64,000 bases of DNA from Schistosoma haematobium (Eukaryota; Platyhelminthes; Trematoda; Strigeidida; Schistosomatidae). Position numbers and translations under genes: made by a program. This document shows, one piece after another, positions 44,101 to 49,191 of the stretch. A model generated the notes under the pieces. It had not been told where the DNA came from. It ran no database searches and saw nothing but the letters and a program-made list of their open reading frames with translations. Positions within the stretch are counted from its first letter, which is position 1, and each line of letters begins with the position of its first letter. Where the stretch lies: assembly GCF_000699445.3 (NCBI RefSeq), contig NC_067196.1, positions 80,156,364-80,220,363 on the forward strand. Direction: 5' to 3'.

Positions 44101-47100
44101 GAGTGAAATAAATAATGGCCAATAGGAAATGTTCATTTAACGTCCAAGGACATCATTAGACTTAACATGATAATGATTGGCACATTATTCCTCAACATCC
44201 ATAACAGGTTGACGTCGTTCCTGTAACAACTATCAGGGGATAAGTCTACTTCCGATCGCGTCCAACCTATTGGCTTCCGTCATACTTCGTAGGTTGTTCA
44301 AAACCCGAGAAATATTGATTTGCGAGGAGCAGGCTGGGTCTCGTTCTGGTCGAGGATGTATTGATCATATCTTCACCCTCCGCCAAATGTTAGAACACCG
44401 CCATATTTATCAAAGGCCAACAATCTTAGTATTTCTTGACATCAGGGCTGCCTTCGATTCGTTGGACAGGACTGTTCTTTGGGATTGTCTATTGAAGAAG
44501 GGTGTGCCTGAGAAGTTTATTAACATCTTAAAGGCCCTATATACAAACACCTCAGGCAGAGTGAGGACATACAACCACCTCTCTCCATTGTTCCATTCGA
44601 GCAGTGGGGTTAGGCAGGGTTGCCCAATCTCACCATTCCTCTTCAACTTTGTCATCGATGATATTCTGGAAACAGCTCTGATGGATGTAAGTAATGGCGG
44701 TGTGGATCTGTTGCCTGGAGAAAGACTTCTCGACCTTGAGTATGCGGATGATATTGTCTTACTGTGCGATAATGCTCAAGCCATGCGATTCGCACTTAAT
44801 CAGTTGGCAATCAATGTCCGTAGGTACGGTACGAGCTTTGCACCTTCGAAGTGCAAAGTACTTCTACAAGACTGGCAGGATTCTAATCCTGTACTCACCC
44901 TGGATGGTGAGCAGATAAAAGTAGCCGAGAAGTTCGTATATCTGGATAGATGCATAAGTGCTGGTGGGGGTGTGAGTGATGAGATCAATGCACGTATAGT
45001 GAAAGCCAGAGCGGCTTATGCCAATCTGGGCCATCTTTGGCGCCTTCGTGATGTTAGTCTGGCTGTAAAAGGTCGGATCTACAACGCGTCGGTGAGAGCA
45101 GTCTTGCTCTATGCTTGTGAAACCTGGTCTCTCCGAGTTGAGGATGTTAGACGACTATCTGTGTTCGATCATCGTTGTTTCCGAAGGATTGCTAACATCC
45201 AGTGGAAACACCATGTCAGTAGTAATGCAGAGGTTTGGCATCGTGTGATCGGGCACAGAGGCGATAATGCAATCGGTGTCACCATCTTGAAACACCGAGT
45301 TCGGTGGCTTGGACATGTTCTAAGAATGTCGACCCAGAGAATTCCACGTCGTGCATTATTTGCCGACTCTGGGACTAGTTGAAAAAAGCGGAGAGGTGGT
45401 CATTATATGACATGGTGTCGTGAGATGAAAGAAAGCTGCAAAGGACTGGCTTGTGTTGGTCCTTCACGACTCCCTAGCTGAGGTCCGAGAGATGGTGCAA
45501 CACAGTGGCTAGAGACGTTATCAGATATGGCTCAGAATAGAAGCCGGTGGAGATCCTGCTGTAACCTTCCTTTACTTTCTTCATAAAAAAAGTGGTTGTG
45601 TATTCCTTAACTGAAAGATTTCTTCTGATTGTACCTTTCCGTTCCCCCATTTTTACCATAATAATTATTACACCACCTTACATCAATCTCTTCGTTATTA
45701 TTCTCTCTTTTTTTCTTTTCCTTCCCCTTAAATTCTCATTGTTTTGTGTGGTGCATATATATTTGGCACACTCTTGTACCAATATTTATAAATAATGGTT
45801 TGTGACATATCATTATATCACATGTGTGAGTATTTTGTATTTATTTATTTAAACACATAAACATTGATACAAGGGGGCACCAAATACATATGCGCCACAC
45901 AATAACAATAAGACCAGTAGCAGTCATCATTGCTTTGTGTGAGCGTTGGAATACTACCGTGGCACCCGAACCAAAACAGGTAGTTTTCTTAGGGAACCAC
46001 ACTCCGAGCCTTTGACCTAAAGGTCTAATCCACAAGGCAAAGGAACAACGCTAAGAGGTGCAGTCCCATGGTAGCCAGTGACCAACAATAGGTTCATACG
46101 CCATTTGTTCCCTAAGGATTCTAGAGCCCATGTGCATCATCGGTTTGAAATCAGGGTTTTCCAACTCCCCTAGGTGGACCTCCGTGTCCACCAACCCGGT
46201 TGGCGCGCTGGATATTTGCTTTTACACATCTCAATTTTGTAAATAATACCCCCTCCGCGAGAAGGCAGTGAATAGGACTTACCTGGCAGTGGCTGTATAC
46301 GCGAGGTCATGTGGGAGCATTTCGAGAGGGAGAGTGGAATTTCCCACCCTCGACCGTACCAGGGCATTTGGAGGCATTTTGTATGTAACCACGTTAGCTT
46401 ACTACAATAACTTATTCTTCTGGCTACTGGTCTTGTCTATGATCACAAATCATTCGAGGGGGGAGACAATTCGGTCTTGTGAGCAGTCATCATCTAACCA
46501 CGTCACACTTTTTCACATCGTGTTTTGATCAGATGTCTATTCGTTTATTTTAACAATTGCAGCTCTCATTCATTTATTAAATCCTATTTAATAACGCGAA
46601 TATTTGACAGTTAGTGATAATATAAGCACAAAAATGTACACAGAGAGGTGAAGGACCTCCCATTAGATTTTCTAGAAGTTTTATTCCCAACAAATTCAGA
46701 AAAGCTAATATAGGCAGATAAATGTGAGCTCTTGTGAAGTCAGTGATTTAAATTTAATGCTTAAAATTAGTAAACGTGAGCATAACTGTTTAAAGGTTCA
46801 TGTTTATTTAATTGAAATTTAAAAATATTTCTTCGCCTAAATTATTTTGTTCTAAAACGTTGAACAGAAATTTTGATTTAATGAAGACCAACGTCTCTTA
46901 AGAAGATTACGTACTTATGTAATGTTTAAATTAATATAAAAATAGCGATTAAACATACACCACTACGAAAAAGCATGTTATCAAAATGACAGTTTCTAGT
47001 CTTAGATTCTTGAAACCGATTGGCAATCTAATTTTCTGTTGTTTTACGATCACCTTTTCCTATAATTATCTCAACTAACTTCAAAATCTGTTCTCCATAT

Positions 47101-48202
47101 TTACAGTACTTTACATCGAATTGTGTGATGACATGCCATAAATTTGGTTCAACCTTAAGAAATTTCGGAGTGATATATATAATTATATATATATAATACG
47201 CTACACAGGTTTAGTAATGTTTTTGGCATAGTTTCCGATGTTGAGTTGGAGTGATTCTGTGATCTAAATACTTTGGTTTCCATAATAAACTATAGCGAAG
47301 TTTCGATTGGTATTTTTACTATAATTACAGATTGTAAGCATTTTATTCTGAGTGTTTAGTTTATGAAACTGAAAGTGAATGCTCATATATAAAACAGTAA
47401 ACTCCATGACGAGGAACCAATATACACTAGAGGGTAAAACAGTTTCTTTTATTGAAGTTTATGAGTCCTGAAAATTCAGCTTTCTGAGTTATAGCTAAAT
47501 TTTTCTTAGGATTACATTTTAACTAGAATTACTCGCTTTTCTCGTGGCTTCAGTTTCCGCGATCAAACGTTGCGCTGTTAAGTCCTGATCCCAAAGTAGA
47601 GTCCCTTGTGAGTTAAGAGCTACTGTATGAATCTCTATAATAAGACTAGGGTAACAACACACTCCCCTTTTCGAGATGTATTTAGTGACCCCTAAGTATA
47701 TTGTACAAATGACGATAATTCTTTACCTTCCAACGATTTTGATTTTATCCTAGGTATCACGAGCCATGTTTTCATTAAATCGAGTGTCTTAAATGTTTCA
47801 AAGTTGGTGTACTTTCTTGATTGGCCACTTCAGTAACTAAGTATAGGTTTATGTAATAAGAATTGAACTATAATAATTTCTAGGACTAGAAATAATACAT
47901 GACTGTTCGTGACAAAGATGAAATAGAAAGGGGTCATATCATTTAAAAAACAACCGTTGAGCCACAGTTCTCCATGAAAATCTTATAGAGCTAGTATACA
48001 CAGTTATTTTAGTCCGTCAATAATATGATAAATTCAACACAATCCTCAAGTTTCAAAACATACTTAATACAACACAAATAAAACGTACCCGATATTGTAC
48101 AATAGATTGATTACCGTTATTTACCACCCAACATACTCCAAATAGAATAACGAGAAAGAAAAAGATGCACAGAACTCGAGCTTTTTTTAAATACCGTTTC
48201 AT
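4350..48202 (-). CDS. MGAT5: MGAT5, N-acetylglucosaminyltransferase V (16-exon gene, join of exons below)
   Basis: Golgi type II membrane enzyme that adds a beta-1,6-linked GlcNAc from UDP-GlcNAc to the alpha-1,6 mannose arm of N-glycans (known for the family). The 16 exons listed separately join into 2571 nt (856 aa plus stop), every junction having GT donor, AG acceptor and matching phase. Order of domains: short cytosolic tail and one hydrophobic anchor (aa about 9-27), stem with YVKALAE and DLKKTLAV, N-terminal luminal domain with paired cysteines, Rossmann-type GT18 core with [10 protein letters not shown] (Glu342, aligned with the human catalytic Glu297), [34 protein letters not shown], and a cysteine-rich C-terminus ending CPCRD. 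Human MGAT5 is 741 aa; the extra length comes mainly from insertions in exons 7 and 16. Alternative: the paralogue MGAT5B, but the match is to MGAT5-type sequence. Assignment is by recall of the human protein; splice sites are read directly. Confidence 0.95.
5285..5404 (-). CDS. MGAT5: MGAT5 exon 15
   Basis: Codes aa 590-629, starting [13 protein letters not shown] (human LTSQHPYAEVFIG) and ending in an alpha-helical TIKRILTN stretch (human AVKAILNQ). Acceptor tctgcag, donor gtaaga; 40 codons. Confidence 0.95.
6294..6430 (-). mobile_element. Probable decayed RTE lineage-B C-terminal fragment
   Basis: The minus strand reads [20 protein letters not shown], resembling the [15 protein letters not shown] motif of the RTE copy at 7225-7275. 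Short and degraded; inside MGAT5 intron 14. Confidence 0.45.
7180..7545 (+). mobile_element. RTE lineage-B LINE, C-terminal ORF fragment
   Basis: Open frame with [39 protein letters not shown] and [19 protein letters not shown], the C-terminal end of the RTE polyprotein seen complete at 44270-45560. 5'-truncated; inside MGAT5 intron 14. Confidence 0.85.
8589..8760 (+). mobile_element. tRNA-related SINE with hammerhead-ribozyme motif (Smα-like)
   Basis: A pol III-like A box (TGGTTCAGTAG, 8608) and B box (GGTTCCATTCC, 8658-8668) are followed by a hammerhead core: CTGATGA at 8698-8704 and GAAA at 8720-8723. The eight bases after GAAA (CGGCCATC, 8724-8731) can pair with GATGGTCG at 8589-8596 to form stem III with one G-U pair. 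Stem II is eroded (GCCCC against GAAAC). Smα SINEs of schistosomes are known to combine a pol III promoter and a hammerhead. Whether this copy could self-cleave is unclear, since the expected UH cleavage site after stem III is not obvious. Confidence 0.72.
9601..10137 (-). repeat. RTE lineage-B 3'-tail repeat, copy 1
   Basis: On the minus strand it runs from CCAAATGCCCTGG (about 10120) to a 3' end GGTGCCTTCTTGTACC followed by TTTAAATAAATATA at about 9610. The same roughly 500-bp unit recurs at 13088, 26560, 41490, 45830 and 49553. In two copies it follows RTE coding sequence, so it is read as that element's 3'-UTR. Confidence 0.8.
10138..11139. other. Intron 14 sequence, nothing recognised
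   Basis: AT-rich, with no coding frame resembling a known family. A short stretch near 10160-10340 is less AT-rich and could be an old repeat, but I see no match inside the window. Confidence 0.4.
11140..11286 (-). CDS. MGAT5: MGAT5 exon 14 ([16 protein letters not shown])
   Basis: Codes aa 541-589. [18 protein letters not shown] is identical to human MGAT5, followed by FLNPRFDPP and [10 protein letters not shown] (human FLNPKFNPP and DFFIGKPTLR). Acceptor ttccag, donor gtaagt; phase 0. The most diagnostic exon in the window. Confidence 0.98.
11287..13080. other. Intron 13 sequence with an unresolved less AT-rich block at about 12050-12800
   Basis: The block has TATA-like elements (TATAAAAT near 12395, CTATAAATAT near 12590) and a 63-codon frame (12570-12761) with no recognisable product. 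It could be LTR or SINE debris. No flanking target duplication was found, so it is left unassigned. Confidence 0.3.
13088..13570 (+). repeat. RTE lineage-B 3'-tail repeat, copy 2
   Basis: Same unit as at 9601-10137 in the opposite orientation, from CCAAATGCCCTGG to ATTTGGTGCCTCCTTGTACC. 5'-truncated insertion in MGAT5 intron 13. Small frames within it are shared by all copies of the repeat and are not genes. Confidence 0.82.
14088..14234 (-). CDS. MGAT5: MGAT5 exon 13
   Basis: Codes aa 492-540, starting [19 protein letters not shown] (human NKKIYLDIIHTYMEVHATV) and ending LELMSKAQ (human LQFLLRETK). Acceptor tcttaag, donor gtaagt; 49 codons, phase 0. Confidence 0.94.
14235..15464. other. Intron 12 sequence, nothing recognised
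   Basis: AT-rich, with only short random-looking frames between exon 13 and the LINE relic beginning at 15465. Confidence 0.4.
15465..16643 (-). mobile_element. L2/CR1-like LINE reverse-transcriptase relic
   Basis: Three successive minus-strand frames: 16582-16100 ([30 protein letters not shown]), 16106-15798 ([50 protein letters not shown]) and 15748-15494 ([38 protein letters not shown]). These are the N-terminal RT region and motifs up to the block before the catalytic YADD/FADD, which is missing. The DPYQF-type and SYLSGRQQ motifs are typical of L2/Rex/CR1 relatives. Frameshifted and 3'-truncated; in MGAT5 intron 12. Confidence 0.8.
16644..17086. mobile_element. 443-bp insertion with 15-bp direct flanking repeats
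   Basis: The LINE 5' region is interrupted by 443 bp flanked by perfect copies of TATGTTGACCTAGTT at 16629-16643 and 17087-17101. The insert has a TATA-like TATATAAATGAG near 16845 and a CT-rich GC-balanced half; it has no coding frame. Candidate non-autonomous element or LTR-derived piece; family unknown. Confidence 0.65.
17490..17695 (+). mobile_element. Second, inverted copy of the L2/CR1-like LINE 5' part
   Basis: About 200 bp nearly complementary to 16495-16660 (for example GACAACAACCAAT, TGAATGTTAGCGAAACAAGC and TGTGGGTAAATTCGAATAGC). It ends abruptly at about 17695. Together with the minus-strand copy it forms an inverted repeat about 1 kb apart. Confidence 0.75.
17977..18104 (-). CDS. 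MGAT5: MGAT5 exon 12
   Basis: Contains [13 protein letters not shown] and [12 protein letters not shown], matching human HTPDNSFLGFVVE and SLVYGKVDSFW. Acceptor cttctag, donor gtaagt; 128 nt, ends phase 0 at aa 491. Confidence 0.95.
18510..18628 (-). CDS. MGAT5: MGAT5 exon 11
   Basis: Contains [10 protein letters not shown] and [10 protein letters not shown], matching human LRVLDSFGTE and LNPQQFYTMF. Acceptor gaattaag, which lacks a strong pyrimidine tract; donor gtaagt; 119 nt, ends phase 1. Confidence 0.92.
19360..19960 (+). mobile_element. Penelope-like element fragment with GIY-YIG endonuclease
   Basis: Frame with [19 protein letters not shown] and [20 protein letters not shown], then the GIY-YIG-type block [20 protein letters not shown] and LNVRLKEN (about 19637-19725). 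This order, RT tail then linker then GIY-YIG, is characteristic of Penelope-like elements. The usual YIGET reads YGGET here. No RT core survives; 5'-truncated in MGAT5 intron 10. Confidence 0.78.
20096..20230 (-). mobile_element. Smα-like SINE 3' part with hammerhead remnant
   Basis: On the minus strand: CTGTTAAG (20213-20206, in place of CTGATGAG), a perfect 5-bp stem II hairpin GTCCC-ACAAT-GGGAC, GAAA (20188-20185), then the typical SINE tail including TTCAATTGACTCATGA. The catalytic core is mutated and the 5' half with the pol III boxes is missing. Abuts an RTE fragment at 20231. Confidence 0.78.
20231..20775 (+). mobile_element. RTE lineage-A LINE, 3' coding fragment
   Basis: Contains [39 protein letters not shown], then shifted frames with [14 protein letters not shown] and [20 protein letters not shown], the C-terminal end of the lineage-A polyprotein. 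A deletion removes the segment after LYKI. Ends near AACAGGCGTAAGGAAGTA. In MGAT5 intron 10. Confidence 0.85.
21521..21634 (-). CDS. MGAT5: MGAT5 exon 10
   Basis: Contains [16 protein letters not shown], matching human ELIYIDIVGLAQFKK. Acceptor aatag, donor gttagt; 114 nt, phase 2 in and out. The open frame runs through the donor, so the exon end rests on the phase-compatible join to exon 11. Confidence 0.9.
21780..22490 (+). mobile_element. Decayed RTE lineage-B C-terminal relic
   Basis: Frames [16 protein letters not shown] and [20 protein letters not shown] correspond to the [13 protein letters not shown] and VAEKFVYLD region of the copy at 44830-44950. Further on, [16 protein letters not shown] corresponds to [14 protein letters not shown]. 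Strongly mutated; in MGAT5 intron 9. Confidence 0.7.
22491..23763. other. Intron 9 sequence, nothing recognised
   Basis: AT-rich with short TA runs near 22970. No frame resembles a known family. Confidence 0.4.
23764..23866 (-). CDS. MGAT5: MGAT5 exon 9 (catalytic Glu)
   Basis: Codes aa 337-370 plus two bases. Contains [14 protein letters not shown] and LYILGHNI, nearly identical to human [14 protein letters not shown]; Glu342 aligns with the family's catalytic Glu297. Acceptor ttccag, donor gtaaga; phase 1 in, phase 2 out. Confidence 0.96.
24730..24799 (-). CDS. MGAT5: MGAT5 exon 8
   Basis: Codes aa 314-336 plus one base: ILLHMGFLS, matching human VLVHLGLLT, the first strand of the Rossmann-type core. 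Acceptor aaatag, donor gtaact; 70 nt, ends phase 1. Confidence 0.93.
24950..26158 (+). mobile_element. RTE lineage-B LINE fragment (endonuclease end to RT start)
   Basis: Collinear with 42750-43860 of the better copy: [66 protein letters not shown], then the start of RT with CNNYQGISL near 26040. It stops in RT motif 1-2 and is joined at about 26155 to distant C-terminal sequence, an internal deletion. Many frameshifts. In MGAT5 intron 7. Confidence 0.85.
26155..27052 (+). mobile_element. RTE lineage-B C-terminal end plus 3'-tail repeat, copy 3
   Basis: Short coding remnant ([13 protein letters not shown], about 26165-26205), then about 300 bp of 3'-UTR, then the dispersed tail unit from about 26560 (ATGCCCTGGTACGG) to GGTGCCTCCTTGTACC and TTTAAATAGA at about 27050. 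Nearly identical in inverse orientation to 49740-50480. It gives the evidence that the tail unit is the 3'-UTR of this RTE lineage. Confidence 0.85.
27053..28985 (-). mobile_element. RTE lineage-B LINE, 5' region and endonuclease domain
   Basis: The minus-strand frame 28583-27804 holds the start of the AP-endonuclease: [55 protein letters not shown] and [15 protein letters not shown]. After a deletion of the GDLNA block, shifted frames give [10 protein letters not shown] and SDHALVRAR (about 27700-27640) and end in the linker [13 protein letters not shown] near 27150. No RT follows. The segment 28600-28985 is a conserved 5' non-coding region, since it recurs at 33428-33725. In MGAT5 intron 7. 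Confidence 0.85.
29244..29519 (-). CDS. MGAT5: MGAT5 exon 7 (with cysteine-rich insertion)
   Basis: Codes aa 222-313. Begins [13 protein letters not shown], aligning with human EIRTDFNILYSMM, then [14 protein letters not shown] (human RIRRMADAWIQAIK). The stretch aa 270-308 replaces a shorter basic linker in human and has Cys at 281, 284, 291 and 295. Acceptor ttcttag, donor gtgagt; 92 codons, phase 0. Confidence 0.92.
30484..30988 (+). mobile_element. Decayed solo LTR (same family as 36494-37024)
   Basis: About 400 bp align with the LTR at 36494-37024, including TTATCATAAGCTT, TATATAAACCAAGTAT and TCTGAAATAT. It ends near GGCCATAAGCCATAA. No clean target duplication remains, so both ends are approximate. 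No internal gag-pol sequence nearby. In MGAT5 intron 6. Confidence 0.68.
31416..31478 (-). CDS. MGAT5: MGAT5 exon 6 (21 codons)
   Basis: A 63-nt exon coding aa 201-221, starting VESFCPRL where human MGAT5 has VENWCPHL. Acceptor gaaatag, donor gtatga, phase 0 on both sides. The opposite strand carries a longer open frame (31428-31655) with no recognisable content, so this exon is easily missed. Confidence 0.88.
32089..32143. repeat. (TA)n microsatellite
   Basis: About 27 uninterrupted TA dinucleotides directly abutting the SINE dimer that starts at 32144. Confidence 0.97.
32144..32418. mobile_element. Inverted SINE dimer with hammerhead-like arms
   Basis: The first and last roughly 35 bp are inverted copies (GTTAGATCACCATTGAAAAC against GTTTTTCAATGGTGATCTAAC-like sequence). 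The left, minus-strand unit has a tRNA-like A box (GGCTCAATGGTCTAGAG), a B-box-like GGTCCTGGGTTTGGTG and a hammerhead-like CTGCTGAGGAGTCCC. The right, plus-strand unit is a shorter 3' part with CTGTGGAGTC and GTCCAGTGCTTCC. Both cores deviate from CTGATGA. Confidence 0.72.
33428..33725 (-). mobile_element. RTE lineage-B 5' non-coding relic
   Basis: Aligns along its length with 28673-28985 (shared TGAGGCAA, CTTCCTTTC, ACAGTCA, GTAGAACCTA and CAGGCAAG). No coding sequence follows. In MGAT5 intron 5. Confidence 0.6.
33990..34120 (-). repeat. Probable tRNA-derived SINE fragment
   Basis: The minus strand reads an A-box-like TAACTCAACTGCTTAA and a B-box-like GGTGTGTTCGACTCC at tRNA-like spacing. 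It lacks a foldable acceptor stem, so it is not a functional tRNA gene. In intron 5. Confidence 0.5.
34612..34701 (-). CDS. MGAT5: MGAT5 exon 5
   Basis: Codes aa 171-200, including [14 protein letters not shown] and YLSE, matching human PCYADYGVDGSTCS and YLSE. Acceptor ttgctag, donor gtaagt, exactly 30 codons in phase 0 on both sides. Confidence 0.95.
36494..37024 (+). mobile_element. Solo LTR, 531 bp, with 5-bp target duplication
   Basis: Begins TGTTATATCC and ends GGACATAACA, a 6-bp inverted terminus of TG..CA type, and is flanked by AATGT on both sides (36489-36493 and 37025-37029). A TATA box TATATAAACC lies near 36778. No internal retrotransposon genes. Family unnamed; related to 30484-30988 and more distantly to 43843-44206. 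In MGAT5 intron 4. Confidence 0.85.
37356..37699 (-). mobile_element. LTR-like repeat, about 344 bp
   Basis: On the minus strand it starts TGTTGTAACTAG and ends GGCCAGCAACA, with a TATA-like GGGCATAAATAGAG about 100 bp in. AATT occurs one base outside each end, so the target duplication is uncertain. It lies about 330 bp beyond the LTR ending at 37024 and is clearly more GC-rich than its surroundings. Confidence 0.55.
37884..37966 (-). CDS. MGAT5: MGAT5 exon 4
   Basis: Codes aa 143-170: [12 protein letters not shown] then [12 protein letters not shown], aligning with human AQEKCVLPPMDGYPHCEGKI and keeping both cysteines. Acceptor cttcag, donor gtaagt; ends in phase 0. Confidence 0.93.
38388..38893 (+). 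mobile_element. RTE lineage-A LINE, 3' fragment with possible target duplication
   Basis: Contains [40 protein letters not shown] and then shifted C-terminal frames. Very similar to 20231-20775, including the same long common stretch. Flanked by TATGTTTA at 38380-38387 and 38894-38901. It sits just downstream (in gene sense) of MGAT5 exon 3, inside intron 3. Confidence 0.85.
38988..39200 (-). CDS. MGAT5: MGAT5 exon 3
   Basis: Codes aa 72-142 plus one base. Opens [17 protein letters not shown], very close to human [17 protein letters not shown], then a low-complexity Ser/Asn-rich stem with an N-glycosylation sequon (NLT). Acceptor ttttcag, donor gtaagc; 213 nt. Confidence 0.95.
39201..40399. 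other. Intron 2 sequence, nothing recognised
   Basis: AT-rich; no coding frame over 60 codons and no recognisable repeat. Confidence 0.4.
40400..40499 (-). CDS. MGAT5: MGAT5 exon 2
   Basis: Codes aa 39-71 plus one base. Contains [11 protein letters not shown], matching human LSKRYIKALAE, and ends at TGY of the TAYDLKK region. Acceptor tttatag, donor gtatgt, 100 nt, ends in phase 1. Confidence 0.95.
41165..41345 (-). mobile_element. tRNA-related SINE with eroded hammerhead
   Basis: The minus strand reads CCCAATGATCTAGATGTTAAG (A-box region), GGTCCTGTGTTCGATGCC (B box), then CTGCTGAGAAGTTCC (core changed from CTGATGAG) and GGAAATGGCCGTCCAGTG, ending TTTTCAATGGTGG. Same family as 8589 and 32144. 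In MGAT5 intron 1. Confidence 0.72.
41490..41885 (+). repeat. RTE lineage-B 3'-tail repeat, copy 4
   Basis: Same unit as copies 2 and 3, from CCAAATGCCCTGG to GCACCCGGGCAG, but without the terminal GTGCCTCCTTGTACC segment. Lies about 260 bp before the start of the large RTE copy, in the same orientation. Confidence 0.78.
41950..42030. repeat. ATT-rich microsatellite
   Basis: Imperfect TTA/ATT trinucleotide array between the tail repeat and the RTE 5' region. It creates artificial Leu/Ile-rich frames (41903-42179). Confidence 0.9.
42200..43010 (+). pseudogene. RTE endonuclease domain (broken)
   Basis: AP-endonuclease-like domain that nicks target DNA in LINE insertion. Motifs in order: FKLAA then [100 protein letters not shown] and DTDHALI (the catalytic GDxN and DH motifs are present). 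A frameshift at about 42530 and TGA codons at 42758 and 43007 break it. Confidence 0.9.
43022..43842 (+). pseudogene. RTE linker and reverse transcriptase N-terminal part
   Basis: An open frame up to the LTR insertion point, with [68 protein letters not shown] (RT motif 0/1 region) and VPIFKNGS. Interrupted after IFKNGS by the LTR at 43843; the frame resumes in the same phase after 44206. Confidence 0.9.
43843..44206 (-). mobile_element. Solo LTR, 364 bp, inside the RTE reverse transcriptase
   Basis: Plus strand runs TGTTGTAACG to CCATAACA; flanks GGTTC (43838-43842) and GGTTG (44207-44211) are a 5-bp target duplication with one later change. The minus strand carries the promoter-like AGTATATAAATAGAG followed by TGTCTGAAATAT, shared with the LTRs at 36494 and 30484, so the LTR is oriented minus. 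Removing it with one duplication copy is a multiple of three (369 bp) and restores the RT phase. Confidence 0.9.
44207..45560 (+). pseudogene. RTE reverse transcriptase catalytic core and C-terminal domain
   Basis: Long open frame to 45382 containing [16 protein letters not shown], motif [14 protein letters not shown], motif [19 protein letters not shown], motif [11 protein letters not shown] with both Asp, then [50 protein letters not shown] and [18 protein letters not shown]. After the stop near 45380, [20 protein letters not shown] completes the usual C-terminus. Catalytic residues are intact. Confidence 0.92.
45830..46378 (-). repeat. RTE lineage-B 3'-tail repeat, copy 5
   Basis: On the minus strand it runs from AAATGCCCTGGTACGG (about 46370) to GGTGCCCCCTTGTATCAATG and TTTAAATAAATAAATA at about 45840. 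The inner block 45990-46368 differs from 49690-50068 at only one position by eye, while the outer parts diverge. 5'-truncated insertion in MGAT5 intron 1. Confidence 0.85.
46379..48088. other. 5' part of MGAT5 intron 1, nothing recognised
   Basis: AT-rich DNA, with a short TA-rich palindrome near 47178-47200. No coding frame or repeat family recognised between the tail repeat and exon 1. Confidence 0.4.
48089..48202 (-). CDS. MGAT5: MGAT5 exon 1 (start codon, signal anchor)
   Basis: Codes aa 1-38. Begins [10 protein letters not shown], a basic cytosolic tail followed by a run of I, F, L, V and C residues forming the single membrane anchor expected of a Golgi type II enzyme. Ends on a complete codon before donor gtacgt. 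The ATG was chosen because it is the first in frame after an AG acceptor-like site at 48210-48211 and gives the expected topology. Confidence 0.88.
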
Positions 48203-48211
48203 CGATTAACT
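48203..48211 (-). promoter_or_regulatory. Splice acceptor 7 nt upstream of the MGAT5 start codon
   Basis: On the minus strand a T-rich tract runs into ttttattttccag, followed by 7 nt and then the ATG. This looks like a 3' splice site, implying either a separate 5'-UTR exon further upstream or spliced-leader trans-splicing, which schistosomes are known to use. No upstream exon could be identified. Confidence 0.55.
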
Positions 48212-48959
48212 GGAAAATAAAATCGGTTTTCCATAATGAAATAAAAAGGCTGTAGGCTCATAGCTGTAACTTGTGAACAGAAAGCATATTAAAGTCACAG
48301 AATGAGTATGAAAAATATATCCTTACCCAACTAATTCACAAAGATGTTAACACATAGGAAATTAATCGTACAGACATAGTTACAGCTAAACGCATCGATG
48401 ATGCATGTTGACCTGCACGCCATAGCGATAGTGAATGCATGTAATCTACTGGATTTATATGAGGTGAGTCCATTTGCTAAAAAATCGCCGGCTAAATATC
48501 ATAAGACAATGCGTGACTATTTATTACTCTCAGGAAAATAAAATAAAAAATTATTTAACAAAATACGGCCAACGGTCTACTGGGTATATGACTATTAGGA
48601 AACACAAATCAAAAGTCATTGACAGTTTTTTTCAGTTAAATATCAGACTAGATTCTTAAACGCCAAGTTATTGAACTAGTATGATTTGAGACACTAAAGA
48701 GGAAGAATGTAATTGTATGCTTTCATTATTAAAAGACAGTGTTGTTAAACAAGCTCTGAAGAAACTCGCAAAAAGGACAAACGTTTTACCAAAATTTTAA
48801 TGGTCGAATGTTCAACTTTGAAACAGTTTTTTTATAAAAATGTGTTAAAACTTAAATGTTAGACCCTTGGAGACATTAGTTGTTGACTGATTGCCCAAAG
48901 TGGCCTATATTTCATTCCACAGTTAAACGTAGAATTTTATTTGTGCACTATTCAATCAC

Positions 48960-49137
48960 TTTATTTATTTGTTTTATTTAAACACAAACATTGGTACAAG
49001 CGAAACACCAAATACATATGCGCCACACAATAACAATAAGGTTAAGATACAGAGAAAGTGCGTATAATTAAAAGAAACGACGAACAGAAATTAATGTATG
49101 AGTGAAACTATTAATAATAATAATGATGATGATGATG

Positions 49138-49191
<54 letters not shown>

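Larger units (their letters stand above)
42150..45795 (+). mobile_element. RTE lineage-B LINE, nearly complete coding region, interrupted by a solo LTR
   Basis: Contains AP-endonuclease, linker, reverse transcriptase and C-terminal domain in one orientation, followed by a 3'-UTR ending CTTGTACCAATATTTATAAATAA at about 45795. Lesions: a frameshift around 42530, in-frame TGA at 42758 and 43007, the LTR at 43843-44206, and a stop near 45380. Located in MGAT5 intron 1, opposite to the gene. The best-preserved retroelement in the window. Confidence 0.93.

Noticed and set aside
43843..44206. Interpretation as an intron within the reverse transcriptase
   Set aside because: It starts TG and ends CA, has flanking 5-bp duplications and a TATA box, and lacks a GT-AG pair at the break.
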